A stretch of 64,000 nucleotides of DNA, from contig JASCOD010000004.1 in assembly GCA_029959615.1 (NCBI GenBank), positions 186,001 to 250,000 on the forward strand, in the 5' to 3' direction. The notes below the pieces were generated by a model. That model did no database searches, was not told the DNA's origin, and saw only the letters and a list, made by a program, of their open reading frames with translations. Every line of letters begins with the position of its first letter. The stretch's first letter is position 1. The translations under genes and the position numbers were made by a program. Positions 8,409-16,402 of this stretch are shown piece after piece. The DNA comes from Flavobacteriaceae bacterium PS02338 (GTDB lineage Bacteria > Bacteroidota > Bacteroidia > Sphingobacteriales > Sphingobacteriaceae).

Positions 8409-9638
8409 ATGTTTTTAGTATTGATATCCAATTCATTCCTTACTAAAGCCCAAACCCCAGTTCTTTCTCTCGATACCATCCTAAATCGTATCGATCAGAA
8501 CAACCTACAGCTTAAATCTTATGGATTAAAAGCCGAAAGTTATCAATACAATGCGAAAGCGGCAACTGCTTGGATGGCGCCAATGGTTGGTGTAGGAACG
8601 TTCATGACGCCCTACCCTGGACAGATGATTATGGACGGAAGGGACAAAGGTTCGCTGATGTTTCAGGTAGAACAGGATATCCCTAACTATGGAAAGCTGA
8701 ATGCTCAAAAGAAATTCATCGAATCGAAAGCTAAAGTAGAAAGAGCAACTAGAGAAGTGACTTTGAACGATTTTAAAACACAGGCAAAGAAACTTTACTA
8801 TGCTTGGTTGGTGGCAAAGCAGAAGTTAACGGTACTTGAAAAAAGCACCCAAATTATGCAAACGATGAAGAAAGTGGAGGAGATTAGGTATCCATTTAAT
8901 CAATCGAAATTGGGAAGTGTTTACCAAACTTCGGCAAAGCTGGAAGAAACGGAAAACATGAAACGCATGCAGGAGGGAGAGATTGGAAGGGCAAAGGCCT
9001 GGTTAAATAGCATGATGAACCGCCAAGGGAATATCGATTTTAAAATTGATAGCAATTACGTTCCTCAATTTGTTGCAGCAACTGCTTTGGATACAGCTAG
9101 CTTGGCAATAGCCAGAAAAGATATCGCCAAAATGGATTACAACATCCAATCGATGCAGCTGAATGTGGAGGCTATGAAAAAGCAAAGTCGTCCAGATTTT
9201 AGATTGCGTTTCGACCATATGTCGCCTTTGGGCAGTGGCATGCCGAAAGCATTTAGCGTGATGGGCATGGTAAGTATTCCAATTGCGCCTTGGGCTTCGA
9301 AGATGTATAAATCTGAGGTGAAAGGAATGCAATATGAAGTAGAAGCGATGCAGATGGAAAAGGCTGCGATGTTGCAAGAAACGCAGGGAATGTTGTACGG
9401 AATGCAGTATCAGATTAAAACGATGCAACAACAGATAGCGGCAATGGAACAAAAAATCATTCCAACCTTACAAAAAACATTGGATGTGAATGTATTGGGC
9501 TATCGCGAAAATAAAATGCAGTTGCCAGAGGTAATTGCTTCGTGGGAAGCGTTGAATATGATGCAGAATAATGTGCTGGATGAAAAATTGAAACTTTACT
9601 TAATGATCGCAGATTATGAAAAGGAATTGTATAGGTAA
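8409..9638 (+). CDS. TolC/CusC-type outer-membrane efflux channel, Met-rich
   Basis: The frame is open from an ATG at 8202, but bases 8227-8376 are mobile palindromes, so the ATG at 8409 (MFLVLISNSFLTKAQ) is the first plausible start; a GTG or TTG a few codons upstream would give a fuller signal peptide. The mature 390 residues are two OEP-type repeats of long helices: LDTILNRIDQNNLQLK, VEQDIPNYGKLNAQ, then VMGMVSIPIAPWASKMYKSEVK. The second helical hairpin is very rich in methionine (13 in about 83 residues). It should form the trimeric exit duct for the split RND pump and adaptors around it. Family call firm; methionine role inferred. Confidence 0.88.
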   Translation: MFLVLISNSFLTKAQTPVLSLDTILNRIDQNNLQLKSYGLKAESYQYNAKAATAWMAPMVGVGTFMTPYPGQMIMDGRDKGSLMFQVEQDIPNYGKLNAQKKFIESKAKVERATREVTLNDFKTQAKKLYYAWLVAKQKLTVLEKSTQIMQTMKKVEEIRYPFNQSKLGSVYQTSAKLEETENMKRMQEGEIGRAKAWLNSMMNRQGNIDFKIDSNYVPQFVAATALDTASLAIARKDIAKMDYNIQSMQLNVEAMKKQSRPDFRLRFDHMSPLGSGMPKAFSVMGMVSIPIAPWASKMYKSEVKGMQYEVEAMQMEKAAMLQETQGMLYGMQYQIKTMQQQIAAMEQKIIPTLQKTLDVNVLGYRENKMQLPEVIASWEALNMMQNNVLDEKLKLYLMIADYEKELYR

Positions 9639-9640
9639 AG

Positions 9641-9683
9641 CTCCTCTCTGCCCCTTGGGCATCTCTGCCCAAGGGGCAGAGAA
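9641..9683. repeat. GC-rich palindromic repeat, family C (inverted copy)
   Basis: CTCTGCCCCTTGGGC followed by GCCCAAGGGGCAGAG. Its reverse complement aligns with the element at 8227-8270 over nearly its whole length. It starts 3 nt after the channel stop codon. Confidence 0.8.
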
Positions 9684-9693
9684 AAAAAGCAGC

Positions 9694-9804
9694 CGTCATT
9701 TCGACTGTAACGCAGTGGAATGGAGAAATCTTTGGACATTGAAACCCGATTCAAAAGATTTAACTGCGTTGATTTCTCAATTCTCGGCTATGCTCGAAAT
9801 GACG
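9694..9804. repeat. Palindromic repeat, family E, carrying the next start codon
   Basis: Left arm CGTCATTTCGACTG...GGAGAAATC, right arm GATTTCTCAATTC...GCTCGAAATGACG. The arms are complementary with a central bulged region. The right arm contains both candidate ATG codons (9790, 9799) of the adaptor gene. Confidence 0.85.
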
Positions 9805-11004
9805 AACACTGTAAAGGGGCTGCAAAGTGCGCTAATACTAGCAATTGTACTCTTCTTCGCATCCTGCCAAACCAAACCGAAAAAAGATCATCATGATATT
9901 GGAAAGGTAACCGTAGATTCTAGCTTGAAAGCGCTAATTGCACCTTCAAATGAGCAAGTAGTGGCAAAAGCAGCTACAGTTAAAGCGAGTTACGAAACTA
10001 AAATCTTTACTGCCGAAGTGCAGGGGATGGTGAACTATGATACTCGTAGTGAGACAAGCATAGCTAGCAGAGTCGGTGGACGTTTGGAAAAGCTTTACAT
10101 CAAATACAATTATCAGCCTGTAAAAAAAGGGCAGTTGTTGTTTGAAATCTACGCTCCAGATTTGGCTGCGGCACAACAAGAACTGATTTATCTTTCGCAG
10201 AGTGCTGGTGACGAACGTTTGTTAGCACAGGCTAAACAACGTTTGCTATTGTTAGGAATGAGCCATCAGACCATCCAACAGGTGTTGCAAACTAAAAAAG
10301 TGAATTACCGTATTCCGGTTTACAGTCCTGCAGATGGTTATATTTTGGAGAAACAGTTAGCCAATAACAATGCTGCTGCTGCGAGTGCACCAAGTAGTGA
10401 GAGTGGAGGTGATGGGATGTCGGGAATGAGTGGAGGAAGTGGTACAGCTTCAAGTGCAGCGCCAACACCACAAGTTGAAAATTCGCCAGTGATGCTGAGA
10501 GAAGGCCAATATGTAAATGCAGGACAAAGTATCTTCACGATTTACAGAGCCGACCAATTACTGGCAGAATTTGCACTCAAATCCACTTTAGGAACTCTAA
10601 TTAAGAAAGGTAGTAAACTGGCATTTTATAAAACAACCGATAAGGAAAATACTTTTCAGACGTCGATTGTAGGTTTAATACAACCAATGATTAAGGCAGG
10701 GGAGAATTTTACAGTGGCGAGAATTTACCTTAACAAGGGGAGTTTCAAAGCAGGTGAAATTCTAACGGCAAAAATTCCAATGTTGGTACCTCAAAGTTAT
10801 TGGTTGCCAGAATCTGCAGTGGTGAGCGTAGGTGCACAAAGCACGGCTTTCAAAAAAGAGAATGGCGTGTTTGTGAGTATAAACTTAATTACTGGCTTGC
10901 GTATGAACGGATTGGTACAGGTAAAAGAGAATATCCATAATATGGAATTCGCTAAAAATGCAGCGTATTTAGTAGATAGTGAGAGTTTTATAAAAGCGAA
11001 ATAA
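9790..11004 (+). CDS. CusB-like periplasmic adaptor lipoprotein 1
   Basis: From 9790 the product starts MLEMTNTVKGLQSALILAIV and reaches a lipobox at FFASC, so it is an inner-membrane-facing lipoprotein. The frame is open back to 9616 but that extension is made of repeat DNA. The mature protein has the membrane-fusion order: beta-barrel strand, lipoyl half (SRVGGRLEKLYIKYNYQPVKKGQLLFEIYAPDL), helical hairpin (LAAAQQELIYLSQSAG), second lipoyl half (YSPADGYILEKQ) and barrel. A Gly/Ser/Met insertion (SGGDGMSGMSGGSG) lies in the second lipoyl region, and KKDHHD follows the lipid anchor. It links the RND pump to the TolC-type channel. No separate metal-binding domain is present, unlike the next gene. 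Confidence 0.88.
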   Translation: MLEMTNTVKGLQSALILAIVLFFASCQTKPKKDHHDIGKVTVDSSLKALIAPSNEQVVAKAATVKASYETKIFTAEVQGMVNYDTRSETSIASRVGGRLEKLYIKYNYQPVKKGQLLFEIYAPDLAAAQQELIYLSQSAGDERLLAQAKQRLLLLGMSHQTIQQVLQTKKVNYRIPVYSPADGYILEKQLANNNAAAASAPSSESGGDGMSGMSGGSGTASSAAPTPQVENSPVMLREGQYVNAGQSIFTIYRADQLLAEFALKSTLGTLIKKGSKLAFYKTTDKENTFQTSIVGLIQPMIKAGENFTVARIYLNKGSFKAGEILTAKIPMLVPQSYWLPESAVVSVGAQSTAFKKENGVFVSINLITGLRMNGLVQVKENIHNMEFAKNAAYLVDSESFIKAK

Positions 11005-11005
11005 A

Positions 11006-11064
11006 AACATTAAGGAATTAAGAAACATTAAGTTCTTCTTAACTAACCTTAATTCCTTAATGTT
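11006..11064. repeat. Long hairpin between the two adaptor genes
   Basis: A perfect 17-bp inverted repeat: AACATTAAGGAATTAAG (11006-11022) and its complement (11048-11064) around a 25-nt loop. It begins one base after the stop of adaptor 1. No T-tract follows, so it is more likely an mRNA-stability or repeat element than a terminator. Confidence 0.75.
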
Positions 11065-11095
11065 AAAACTTGTATTCAAGCATAAATAAATACAA

Positions 11096-12310
11096 ATGAA
11101 AGGAATTAAACATATCATCTCCATCTTTATTCTCTTCAGCTTAATTGTTGGAGTTGTAGCATGTAGTGGAGATAAAAAAACTGAGGAAAAATCGGCTGAA
11201 GCGAAACAGCAAACTTTCACATGTCCTATGCATCCTCAGGTAATTAAACATGAAATGGGAACCTGTCCAATTTGTGCCATGGATTTGGTGCCTTTTGAGA
11301 AAAACAGTGACGATAAAAGCATCAAATTGGATGCGCAACGACAATTGCTTGCGAATATCAAAACCGTTCGCATTGGTGATGGAGAAAACGGCGATATCTC
11401 AACCCAAAGTGTGTTAAATGGTAGATTGGTGATAGACCCTCAACAAAGCAATTACATCTCGGCAAAAGTAGCTGGCAGGGTAGAAGAGTTATTTGTGAGA
11501 GAAACTGGCGTTGTGATTAGCAAAGGTCAGCCATTATACAAGTTGTACTCAGAACAACTGGCCACCTTACAACAAGAATATTTGATGGCTTTGGCGCAAC
11601 AAAAGCAGTTTGCTGACGATAAATTGGAACGACAATTGGTTTCATCTGCTAAACAAAAGCTATTGTTATACGGACAAACTGAGACCCAGTTACAGAAGCT
11701 GAACAAAACTCAACAGAAAAATCCTTACGTAACCGTATTTGCTCCACAAGGAGGCACGGTTGCTGAGTTAAGTATAAGCCAAGGCCAGTATGTAGCAGAG
11801 GGTAGCCCAATTATGCGCTTGGAAGGTTACGGGAAATTATGGGTCGAGGCAGATGTCTATCCAAATGAAATGAAGCAAATTAAGCAAGGTCAAGCTTTAA
11901 AAGTAGTGGTGAATGGATGGGAGGACCAAGCGCAAACTATGAAAGTAGATTTCATTAATCCATCGTTGCAGGCTGGTACGCAACTTACACAAATTAGAGG
12001 AAGCATCGCTAATCCGAACGGACAATGGCAAGCCGGTTTGCAAGTGAAGGTAATGTTGGCTTCGCAGGCAGTCAGTGGCGGAATGAATTTGCCAATAGAT
12101 GCGGTAATTCGTGATGGTAAAGGTCAGCATGTGTGGATTAAAACTGGAAAGGACAGCTTCGAACCAATGTCGGTAAGTGTAGGTAAAGCAAATGGAAATA
12201 GCATTAACATTACTTCCGGTTTAGCTACAGGCGATGAAGTGGTAGTAACTGGTGCTTATTTGCTGTATAGTGAGTATGTGTTGAAGAGGGGTAAGCATCC
12301 TTTGGGTTAG
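11096..12310 (+). CDS. cusB: CusB-like adaptor lipoprotein 2 with heavy-metal-binding domain
   Basis: 404 residues. The N-terminus (MKGIKHIISIFILFSLIVGVV) ends in a lipobox VVAC. Residues 41-67 form a small heavy-metal-binding domain, FTCPMHPQVIKHEMG then CPICAMDLVPF, typical of Bacteroidota CusB and copper ATPases. Then come the membrane-fusion parts: VAGRVEELFVRETGVVISKGQPLY, a helical hairpin (YLMALAQQKQFADD), VFAPQGGTVAELSISQGQYVAEGS, and a beta-barrel with GLQVKVML. It supplies metal to, and bridges, the RND pump and the channel. Having two adaptors in one operon suggests a hetero-adaptor or alternative assemblies. Confidence 0.92.
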   Translation: MKGIKHIISIFILFSLIVGVVACSGDKKTEEKSAEAKQQTFTCPMHPQVIKHEMGTCPICAMDLVPFEKNSDDKSIKLDAQRQLLANIKTVRIGDGENGDISTQSVLNGRLVIDPQQSNYISAKVAGRVEELFVRETGVVISKGQPLYKLYSEQLATLQQEYLMALAQQKQFADDKLERQLVSSAKQKLLLYGQTETQLQKLNKTQQKNPYVTVFAPQGGTVAELSISQGQYVAEGSPIMRLEGYGKLWVEADVYPNEMKQIKQGQALKVVVNGWEDQAQTMKVDFINPSLQAGTQLTQIRGSIANPNGQWQAGLQVKVMLASQAVSGGMNLPIDAVIRDGKGQHVWIKTGKDSFEPMSVSVGKANGNSINITSGLATGDEVVVTGAYLLYSEYVLKRGKHPLG

Positions 12311-12314
12311 CCCT

Positions 12315-12404
12315 GCCGTCATCCCAGATTTAGTCTGAGATCGTAATGCGACAACAATTAAATCTTTATGATGCTTTAGGATTCCCGCTTTTGCGGGAAT
12401 GACG
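12315..12404. repeat. Palindromic intergenic repeat, family A (copy 2)
   Basis: Starts CCGTCATCCCAGATTTAGTC and ends CCCGCTTTTGCGGGAATGAC. Same outer arms as 4307-4376, with a different centre. It lies in the gap between adaptor 2 and the DUF3347 gene. Confidence 0.8.
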
Positions 12405-12437
12405 CAAGGAGTATAAATAGCAAAGTGAAAAAAAACA

Positions 12438-12968
12438 ATGAAAAAAAATATCAACTTATTAATCGCATTAGCGACATTCTTAACTGCTTGCAGCAATCAA
12501 AAAACTGAAGAAAAAAAAGAAACTGTTACTAAAGACAAAGTAGTAGCGGTAAACGTAAATCAAGTTTCTCTTAAAAATGATCAATTAAATGCGGTGTATC
12601 AGCAGTACCTTCTGTTAAGTAATGCCTTAATTAATTCTGATTTAGCTACCGCTAAAGAGGCGAGTATGGCATTAGAACTAGGTTCGAAAACCTTAACTGG
12701 CGGCGAAAAATTAGCTGGTTTTGCAGCGAAGATTACTGCCGCTTCAGCTATTGATGCACAAAGAGCGCTGTTCTCTAGTTTAAGTAACGAGATGATTGCT
12801 AAAATAAAGGCGGTCGGTTTACAATCTGGAGAAGTTTATGTCGAATACTGCCCAATGGCAATGAATGATAAAGGAGCTTCTTGGTTAAGTAACCAAAAGG
12901 AAGTTAGAAATCCGTATTACGGAGAGAGCATGTTAGACTGTGGAGAGATTAAAGAAACGTTAAAATAG
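12438..12968 (+). CDS. DUF3347 lipoprotein of the copper efflux locus
   Basis: 176 residues. A lipobox at LTACS follows a short hydrophobic start, then a Lys/Glu-rich linker. The globular part is helical (VYQQYLLLSNALINSDLATA, LEL...) and ends in YVEYCPMAMNDKGASWLS and LDCGEI, the signature end of DUF3347. In other Bacteroidota this domain is fused to or encoded beside CusB-type adaptors, so a periplasmic copper-binding accessory role is likely; the CPMAM segment is the best ligand candidate. No enzymatic motif is visible. It is the last gene of the locus, closed by a family B repeat. Confidence 0.85.
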   Translation: MKKNINLLIALATFLTACSNQKTEEKKETVTKDKVVAVNVNQVSLKNDQLNAVYQQYLLLSNALINSDLATAKEASMALELGSKTLTGGEKLAGFAAKITAASAIDAQRALFSSLSNEMIAKIKAVGLQSGEVYVEYCPMAMNDKGASWLSNQKEVRNPYYGESMLDCGEIKETLK

Positions 12969-12983
12969 ATTTGGTCTTCAACC

Positions 12984-13049
12984 CGTCATTGCGAGGCACG
13001 AAGCAATCTTAAAGCTACAAGTAAGATTGCTTCGTGCCTCGCAATGACG
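12984..13049. repeat. Palindromic intergenic repeat, family B (copy 2)
   Basis: Arms CGTCATTGCGAGGCACGAAG and its exact complement at 13030-13049 around a short centre with AATCTT/AAGATT. The left arm is identical to that of the copy at 4865-4942. It could act as a terminator-like structure after the DUF3347 gene. Confidence 0.85.
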
Positions 13050-13119
13050 ACTTATTTATGATATCACTTTGCATTTTTCAGTGAAATGACCACTTTGTTA
13101 GCTGGTCTTAGCTTATTTA

Positions 13120-13593
13120 CTATGGATACCAGTTTTTGTAAGGCACTAACGTTAAGTTAGAATTATAATATTTTTCTTCACTGGTGACTTCTTTCGTTAT
13201 CCAGTCTGGAATTTCAAAAGCTTCGTCTTCGTCATTAAGTTCAATTTCGGCTACAATAAGGCCAGCATTATCCCCTGAAAATTCATCAACTTCCCAATTT
13301 TTGCCAGCAAAAGCAATCACGTATCTAGTTTTAGAAAGTTCAGAAACAGCAAATTGAGCAAGTAGCTCTTCAGCTTCTTCAACTGGAATTTCATACTCAT
13401 ATTCTAATCTGCTAGCTCCAATATTTTTCCCCTTGATAGTAAGGTAGCCTTTGTTTGCTGTTTGTCTTACCCTGATTGTTTTTTCGGGGTCGGTCAATAA
13501 ATATCCTTGTCTAAGTAGTCTTCCTATAGGTTTTGCTAATAAATTCCATTTGTCGTGATCAACTAAAAATTTTCTCTCTATTTCTTTACCCAT
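13120..13593 (-). CDS. CYTH domain protein (triphosphate tunnel family)
   Basis: 157 residues starting MGKEIERKFLVDHDKW, the ExExK signature of CYTH proteins. Further family residues follow: IRVRQTANKGYLTIKGK (basic strand that binds triphosphate), YEYEIPVEEAEELL, RYVIAFAGKNWEVDEF and AEIELNDEDEAFEIPDW. CYTH enzymes hydrolyse inorganic or organic triphosphates using a metal bound by the acidic strands; the bacterial single-domain form often has tripolyphosphatase activity. No linked gene tells its substrate. The length is normal for this short form. Cytosolic. Confidence 0.9.
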   Translation of the reverse strand: MGKEIERKFLVDHDKWNLLAKPIGRLLRQGYLLTDPEKTIRVRQTANKGYLTIKGKNIGASRLEYEYEIPVEEAEELLAQFAVSELSKTRYVIAFAGKNWEVDEFSGDNAGLIVAEIELNDEDEAFEIPDWITKEVTSEEKYYNSNLTLVPYKNWYP

Positions 13594-13662
13594 GTTATTT
13601 ATTAAGTTGAAATTTATGCTATTTATGGTTTTCGATTGCTTGTAAATCTTTGTTTTAGGGGC

Positions 13663-14631
13663 TTACCTTACCTGAAACTTCTCTCTATACTGAGTTGGTG
13701 TCATTCCTACGCTTTTCTTAAAAACCTTTCTAAAAGCTTTAGGGTCATTGTATCCAGAACTATAAATGATCTCATTCATTTGCTGGTTGGTTTTCTCCAA
13801 CAACTTTTTTGCTGCCTCGATTCTAGTTTGTTGTAAATACTCGATAGGGGTGATGCCTGTAATCTGCTTAAAACGACGCACAATATTCCTACGGCTCGAC
13901 GGAATATCCTTGATCAGTTCTTCGATAGTGGCAGCATCATGGTAATTAGCTTCAATCTTACTCTGTGCAATCGCAACCAATTCGTCGGTATGATCTTTAG
14001 AGGGTTGGAAAGTACTAAAGTAGGATTGGTTTTCGCGATCCATATCAATAGCAAATACCTTCGCAATGCGGATAGCCATTTCTCTGCCGCAATATTCGTG
14101 TACTAAATGCAGCAGCAAATGGAATGACGACGTGGCACCGCCGCCGGTATATAAACGATCGTCTTGCGTTACGGTTTTATCTGGTCTCAGTTTTACCAGG
14201 GGAAAGGCATTGGCAAAACCGTTACTGGCATCCACATGTGTAGTGGCAATTTTCCCGTTCAACAAACCGCTTGCACCCAATAAAAATGCACCAGTACAAA
14301 AACTACCTAAACAAGTACCTTTTTGGTAATGCGCAATTAACTGTGGAATACAGCTCATGTTCGCCATTAACGTGGCCTGCATATCATCAGATGTAAATGC
14401 TGGAATTAGAATAATCTGCATTGAAGAAGCATCCTTTAACGAAGTCAGTTGATAGCCCAATGCTTCCCTGTTTTGTGCAATAGTTTCGTCGCTAGCTAAC
14501 AAGATAATTTCAAAGGGCTGTGGTTGCCTATCTGCTATCGATAATTTGTTAACAGTTTCGAATACTTCAAGTGTGGCGGCAACACTTAACAACTTATAAT
14601 CCTTACTTAAGAACAATCCTATTTTCCTCAT
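13663..14631 (-). CDS. GlxA-type AraC family transcriptional regulator
   Basis: The start at 14631 (MRKIGLFLSKDYKLL) is chosen because it opens directly on the first strand of the DJ-1/PfpI fold; an earlier start at 14682 adds 17 residues without family similarity. Residues 1-190 are the amidotransferase-like sensor, with the nucleophile-elbow region GSFCTGAFLLGASGLL. Residues 215-320 are an AraC DNA-binding domain (ATIEELIKDIPSSRRNIVRRFKQITGITPIEYLQ, then IIYSSGYNDPKAFRKVFKKSVGMTPTQYR). It is divergent from the DinB gene at 14831, with 200 bp between them, so it likely controls that gene set. Effector unknown. Confidence 0.92.
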   Translation of the reverse strand: MRKIGLFLSKDYKLLSVAATLEVFETVNKLSIADRQPQPFEIILLASDETIAQNREALGYQLTSLKDASSMQIILIPAFTSDDMQATLMANMSCIPQLIAHYQKGTCLGSFCTGAFLLGASGLLNGKIATTHVDASNGFANAFPLVKLRPDKTVTQDDRLYTGGGATSSFHLLLHLVHEYCGREMAIRIAKVFAIDMDRENQSYFSTFQPSKDHTDELVAIAQSKIEANYHDAATIEELIKDIPSSRRNIVRRFKQITGITPIEYLQQTRIEAAKKLLEKTNQQMNEIIYSSGYNDPKAFRKVFKKSVGMTPTQYREKFQVR

Positions 14632-14830
14632 GTTTATATCTTGGGTTGATTTAAAAATAGTAAATGTCTCGAATGCCCCCAAATTTTGACAACAATGGCA
14701 ATCAGGAAATTTACAAACCCGCTGTAATTTAGCTTTATAAAATTGAATATGATGAAACCGTCATAATTGTATTCATTAATTGTAGGCTAATCATGACGGC
14801 TCAATTACCACTTAAACAAAAAATAAAACA

Positions 14831-15331
14831 ATGGAAACTAAACCAGTAAGTGATAGAATGTATGGGTTTTTGGTGTTGTATGATATGCATACCAAGTTTT
14901 ACCACAGCGTACTCGAAGGTATTAGCGATGAAGACGCCACAAAACGATTGGATACCAAAGCAAACCATATCGCTTGGTTGGCAGGTAGCTTGTTACAAGA
15001 ACGCTTTGAATTGGCTAATTTGTTAGGCGTAGAATTAAAAGCTGGCGCCGATGAACTGTTTAAACACCATCAAGGAATTAAGGAAGATGTAAAATATCCA
15101 ACCATTAGTACCTATGAAGATCAATGGAATACCATCTCGCCAATTTTGAGGGAAAAGCTCCTAAATGTTACCGAAGATGAGTTGGATAAAGTGATCAGTT
15201 TTCCGGTTGAGCAGATGAATTTTCCTTTGTTCGAAATGGTGAGTTTTAATACTTATCGTGAGGCAAATTGCATCGGGCAAATCGCTCTTTGGCGCAGGTT
15301 GTTAGGTTATGATGGAATGAAATATATGTAG
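14831..15331 (+). CDS. DinB family protein
   Basis: 166 residues predicted as the four-helix DinB/YfiT-like fold: a first helix with YDMHTKFYHSVLEGIS, LDTKANHIAWLAGSLL as second helix with the usual histidine, and a final NCIGQIALWRRLLGY helix. Members bind a divalent metal through three histidines; only some of these are evident here, so metal binding is unsure. DinB-fold proteins include thiol transferases and damage-induced proteins of unknown role. It has only 2 nt to the next gene, which is also DinB-like, so the two are cotranscribed and perhaps arose by an old duplication. Confidence 0.75.
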   Translation: METKPVSDRMYGFLVLYDMHTKFYHSVLEGISDEDATKRLDTKANHIAWLAGSLLQERFELANLLGVELKAGADELFKHHQGIKEDVKYPTISTYEDQWNTISPILREKLLNVTEDELDKVISFPVEQMNFPLFEMVSFNTYREANCIGQIALWRRLLGYDGMKYM

Positions 15332-15333
15332 CA

Positions 15334-15846
15334 ATGGAAAGTAAAGCAACAGTAGTAGAAACTTTAAGCGATACTTTTTCTGAATTGGAGAAAGCTATTT
15401 TAAGGTTCAAAAATGGAACTTTTAACGGAAAATCAGTGTATGGAAATTGGTCGCCAGCAATGGTTACACAACATCTGGTTTTGGCAGGTACAGGCATTGA
15501 TCAAGTACTTTTAGGAAATACCAAGCCCACCGAGGGTAAAGCTGATGGAAAGGTAGCACAGATCAAGGGGATTTTCCTCGATTTCGGTTCAAAATTTACT
15601 TCTCCAGAATTTATAGAACCAGCCGACCAAAAATACGTGCTCGAAGAACAGCTAGAACAATTAAATAGTATAGGTAAATCTATTGCTAACATTATACCAG
15701 AACTAGATTTGAGCCTAACCTGTACAGATTTCGAAATGCCTTTTCTTGGGTATTTAACAAGATTGGAATTAATCAGTTTTATTGTTTTTCATACACAAAG
15801 GCACACGCATCAGTTAAATGAAATGGCTAATCAAAACTTGTCTTAA
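15334..15846 (+). CDS. DinB family protein
   Basis: 170 residues with the DinB helical pattern: SDTFSELEKAILRFKNGTFNGK, NWSPAMVTQHLVLAGTG (histidine in helix 2), and a C-terminal FIVFHTQRHTHQLNEM with three histidines, the best metal-ligand candidates. It follows the previous DinB gene by 2 nt and is cytosolic. The usual reading is a metal-dependent transferase or detoxification protein of unknown substrate. The family call is fairly sure; sequence identity with its neighbour is low. Confidence 0.8.
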   Translation: MESKATVVETLSDTFSELEKAILRFKNGTFNGKSVYGNWSPAMVTQHLVLAGTGIDQVLLGNTKPTEGKADGKVAQIKGIFLDFGSKFTSPEFIEPADQKYVLEEQLEQLNSIGKSIANIIPELDLSLTCTDFEMPFLGYLTRLELISFIVFHTQRHTHQLNEMANQNLS

Positions 15847-15940
15847 AACACCCTAAAGTTGACCTGTTCGGCAAGCTTTAAAACTAAGATCGACCAGTAC
15901 ATTTGTCTTAAATCATTGACCAAATCAAAACAATAAAACT

Positions 15941-16402
15941 ATGGTAATTAATCCTTATTTAAACTTTAACGGTAATACCGAAGAAGTTTTCAATTTCTAC
16001 AAATCAATTTTTGGTGGAGATTTTCCATTTGTAATGCGCTTTAACGAGATGCCGCAAGAAGCCAATGATGGCGAGGGGTGTGCCGGTGAAGACATCCCTG
16101 AAAATGAAGCTAATGGCATTGCACATATTGCACTTCAAGTGGGTAGTACCATGTTAATGGGTACAGATGTTCCATCTAATATGCCAGCGGTAACTGCAGG
16201 AACTAATGTGTCACTTTGCATTAGTGTAGACAGTCGTGCAGACGCTGATAGAATTTTCGGCGCACTAAGCGATGGTGGCACTGTGCAAATGCCAATGCAA
16301 GATCAATTTTGGGGAGATTATTATGGCATGTTGGTAGATAAATATCAAATTCAATGGATGATAAGTTATAACGAAGCACAAGATGGAAAAGCCGCTCAAT
16401 AA
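15941..16402 (+). CDS. VOC / PhnB-like glyoxalase-fold protein
   Basis: 153 residues: INPYLNFNGNTEEVFNFYKSIFGGDF is the diagnostic opening of the PhnB-like VOC family, followed by FNEMP, GIAHIALQVGSTMLMGTD and the C-terminal QDQFWGDYYGMLVDKYQIQWMISY. VOC proteins use paired betaalphabetabetabeta modules around a metal site; here H, E and Q positions seem partly kept. The substrate is unknown. It overlaps the DoxX gene by 20 nt and begins a VOC-DoxX-VOC unit, probably stress or quinone/antibiotic related as in other bacteria. Confidence 0.85.
   Translation: MVINPYLNFNGNTEEVFNFYKSIFGGDFPFVMRFNEMPQEANDGEGCAGEDIPENEANGIAHIALQVGSTMLMGTDVPSNMPAVTAGTNVSLCISVDSRADADRIFGALSDGGTVQMPMQDQFWGDYYGMLVDKYQIQWMISYNEAQDGKAAQ

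Noticed and set aside
9003..9452. 149-codon antisense frame in the channel gene, rich in His and Arg
   Set aside because: The His/Arg composition is the complement of Met/Gln-rich codons in the real gene.
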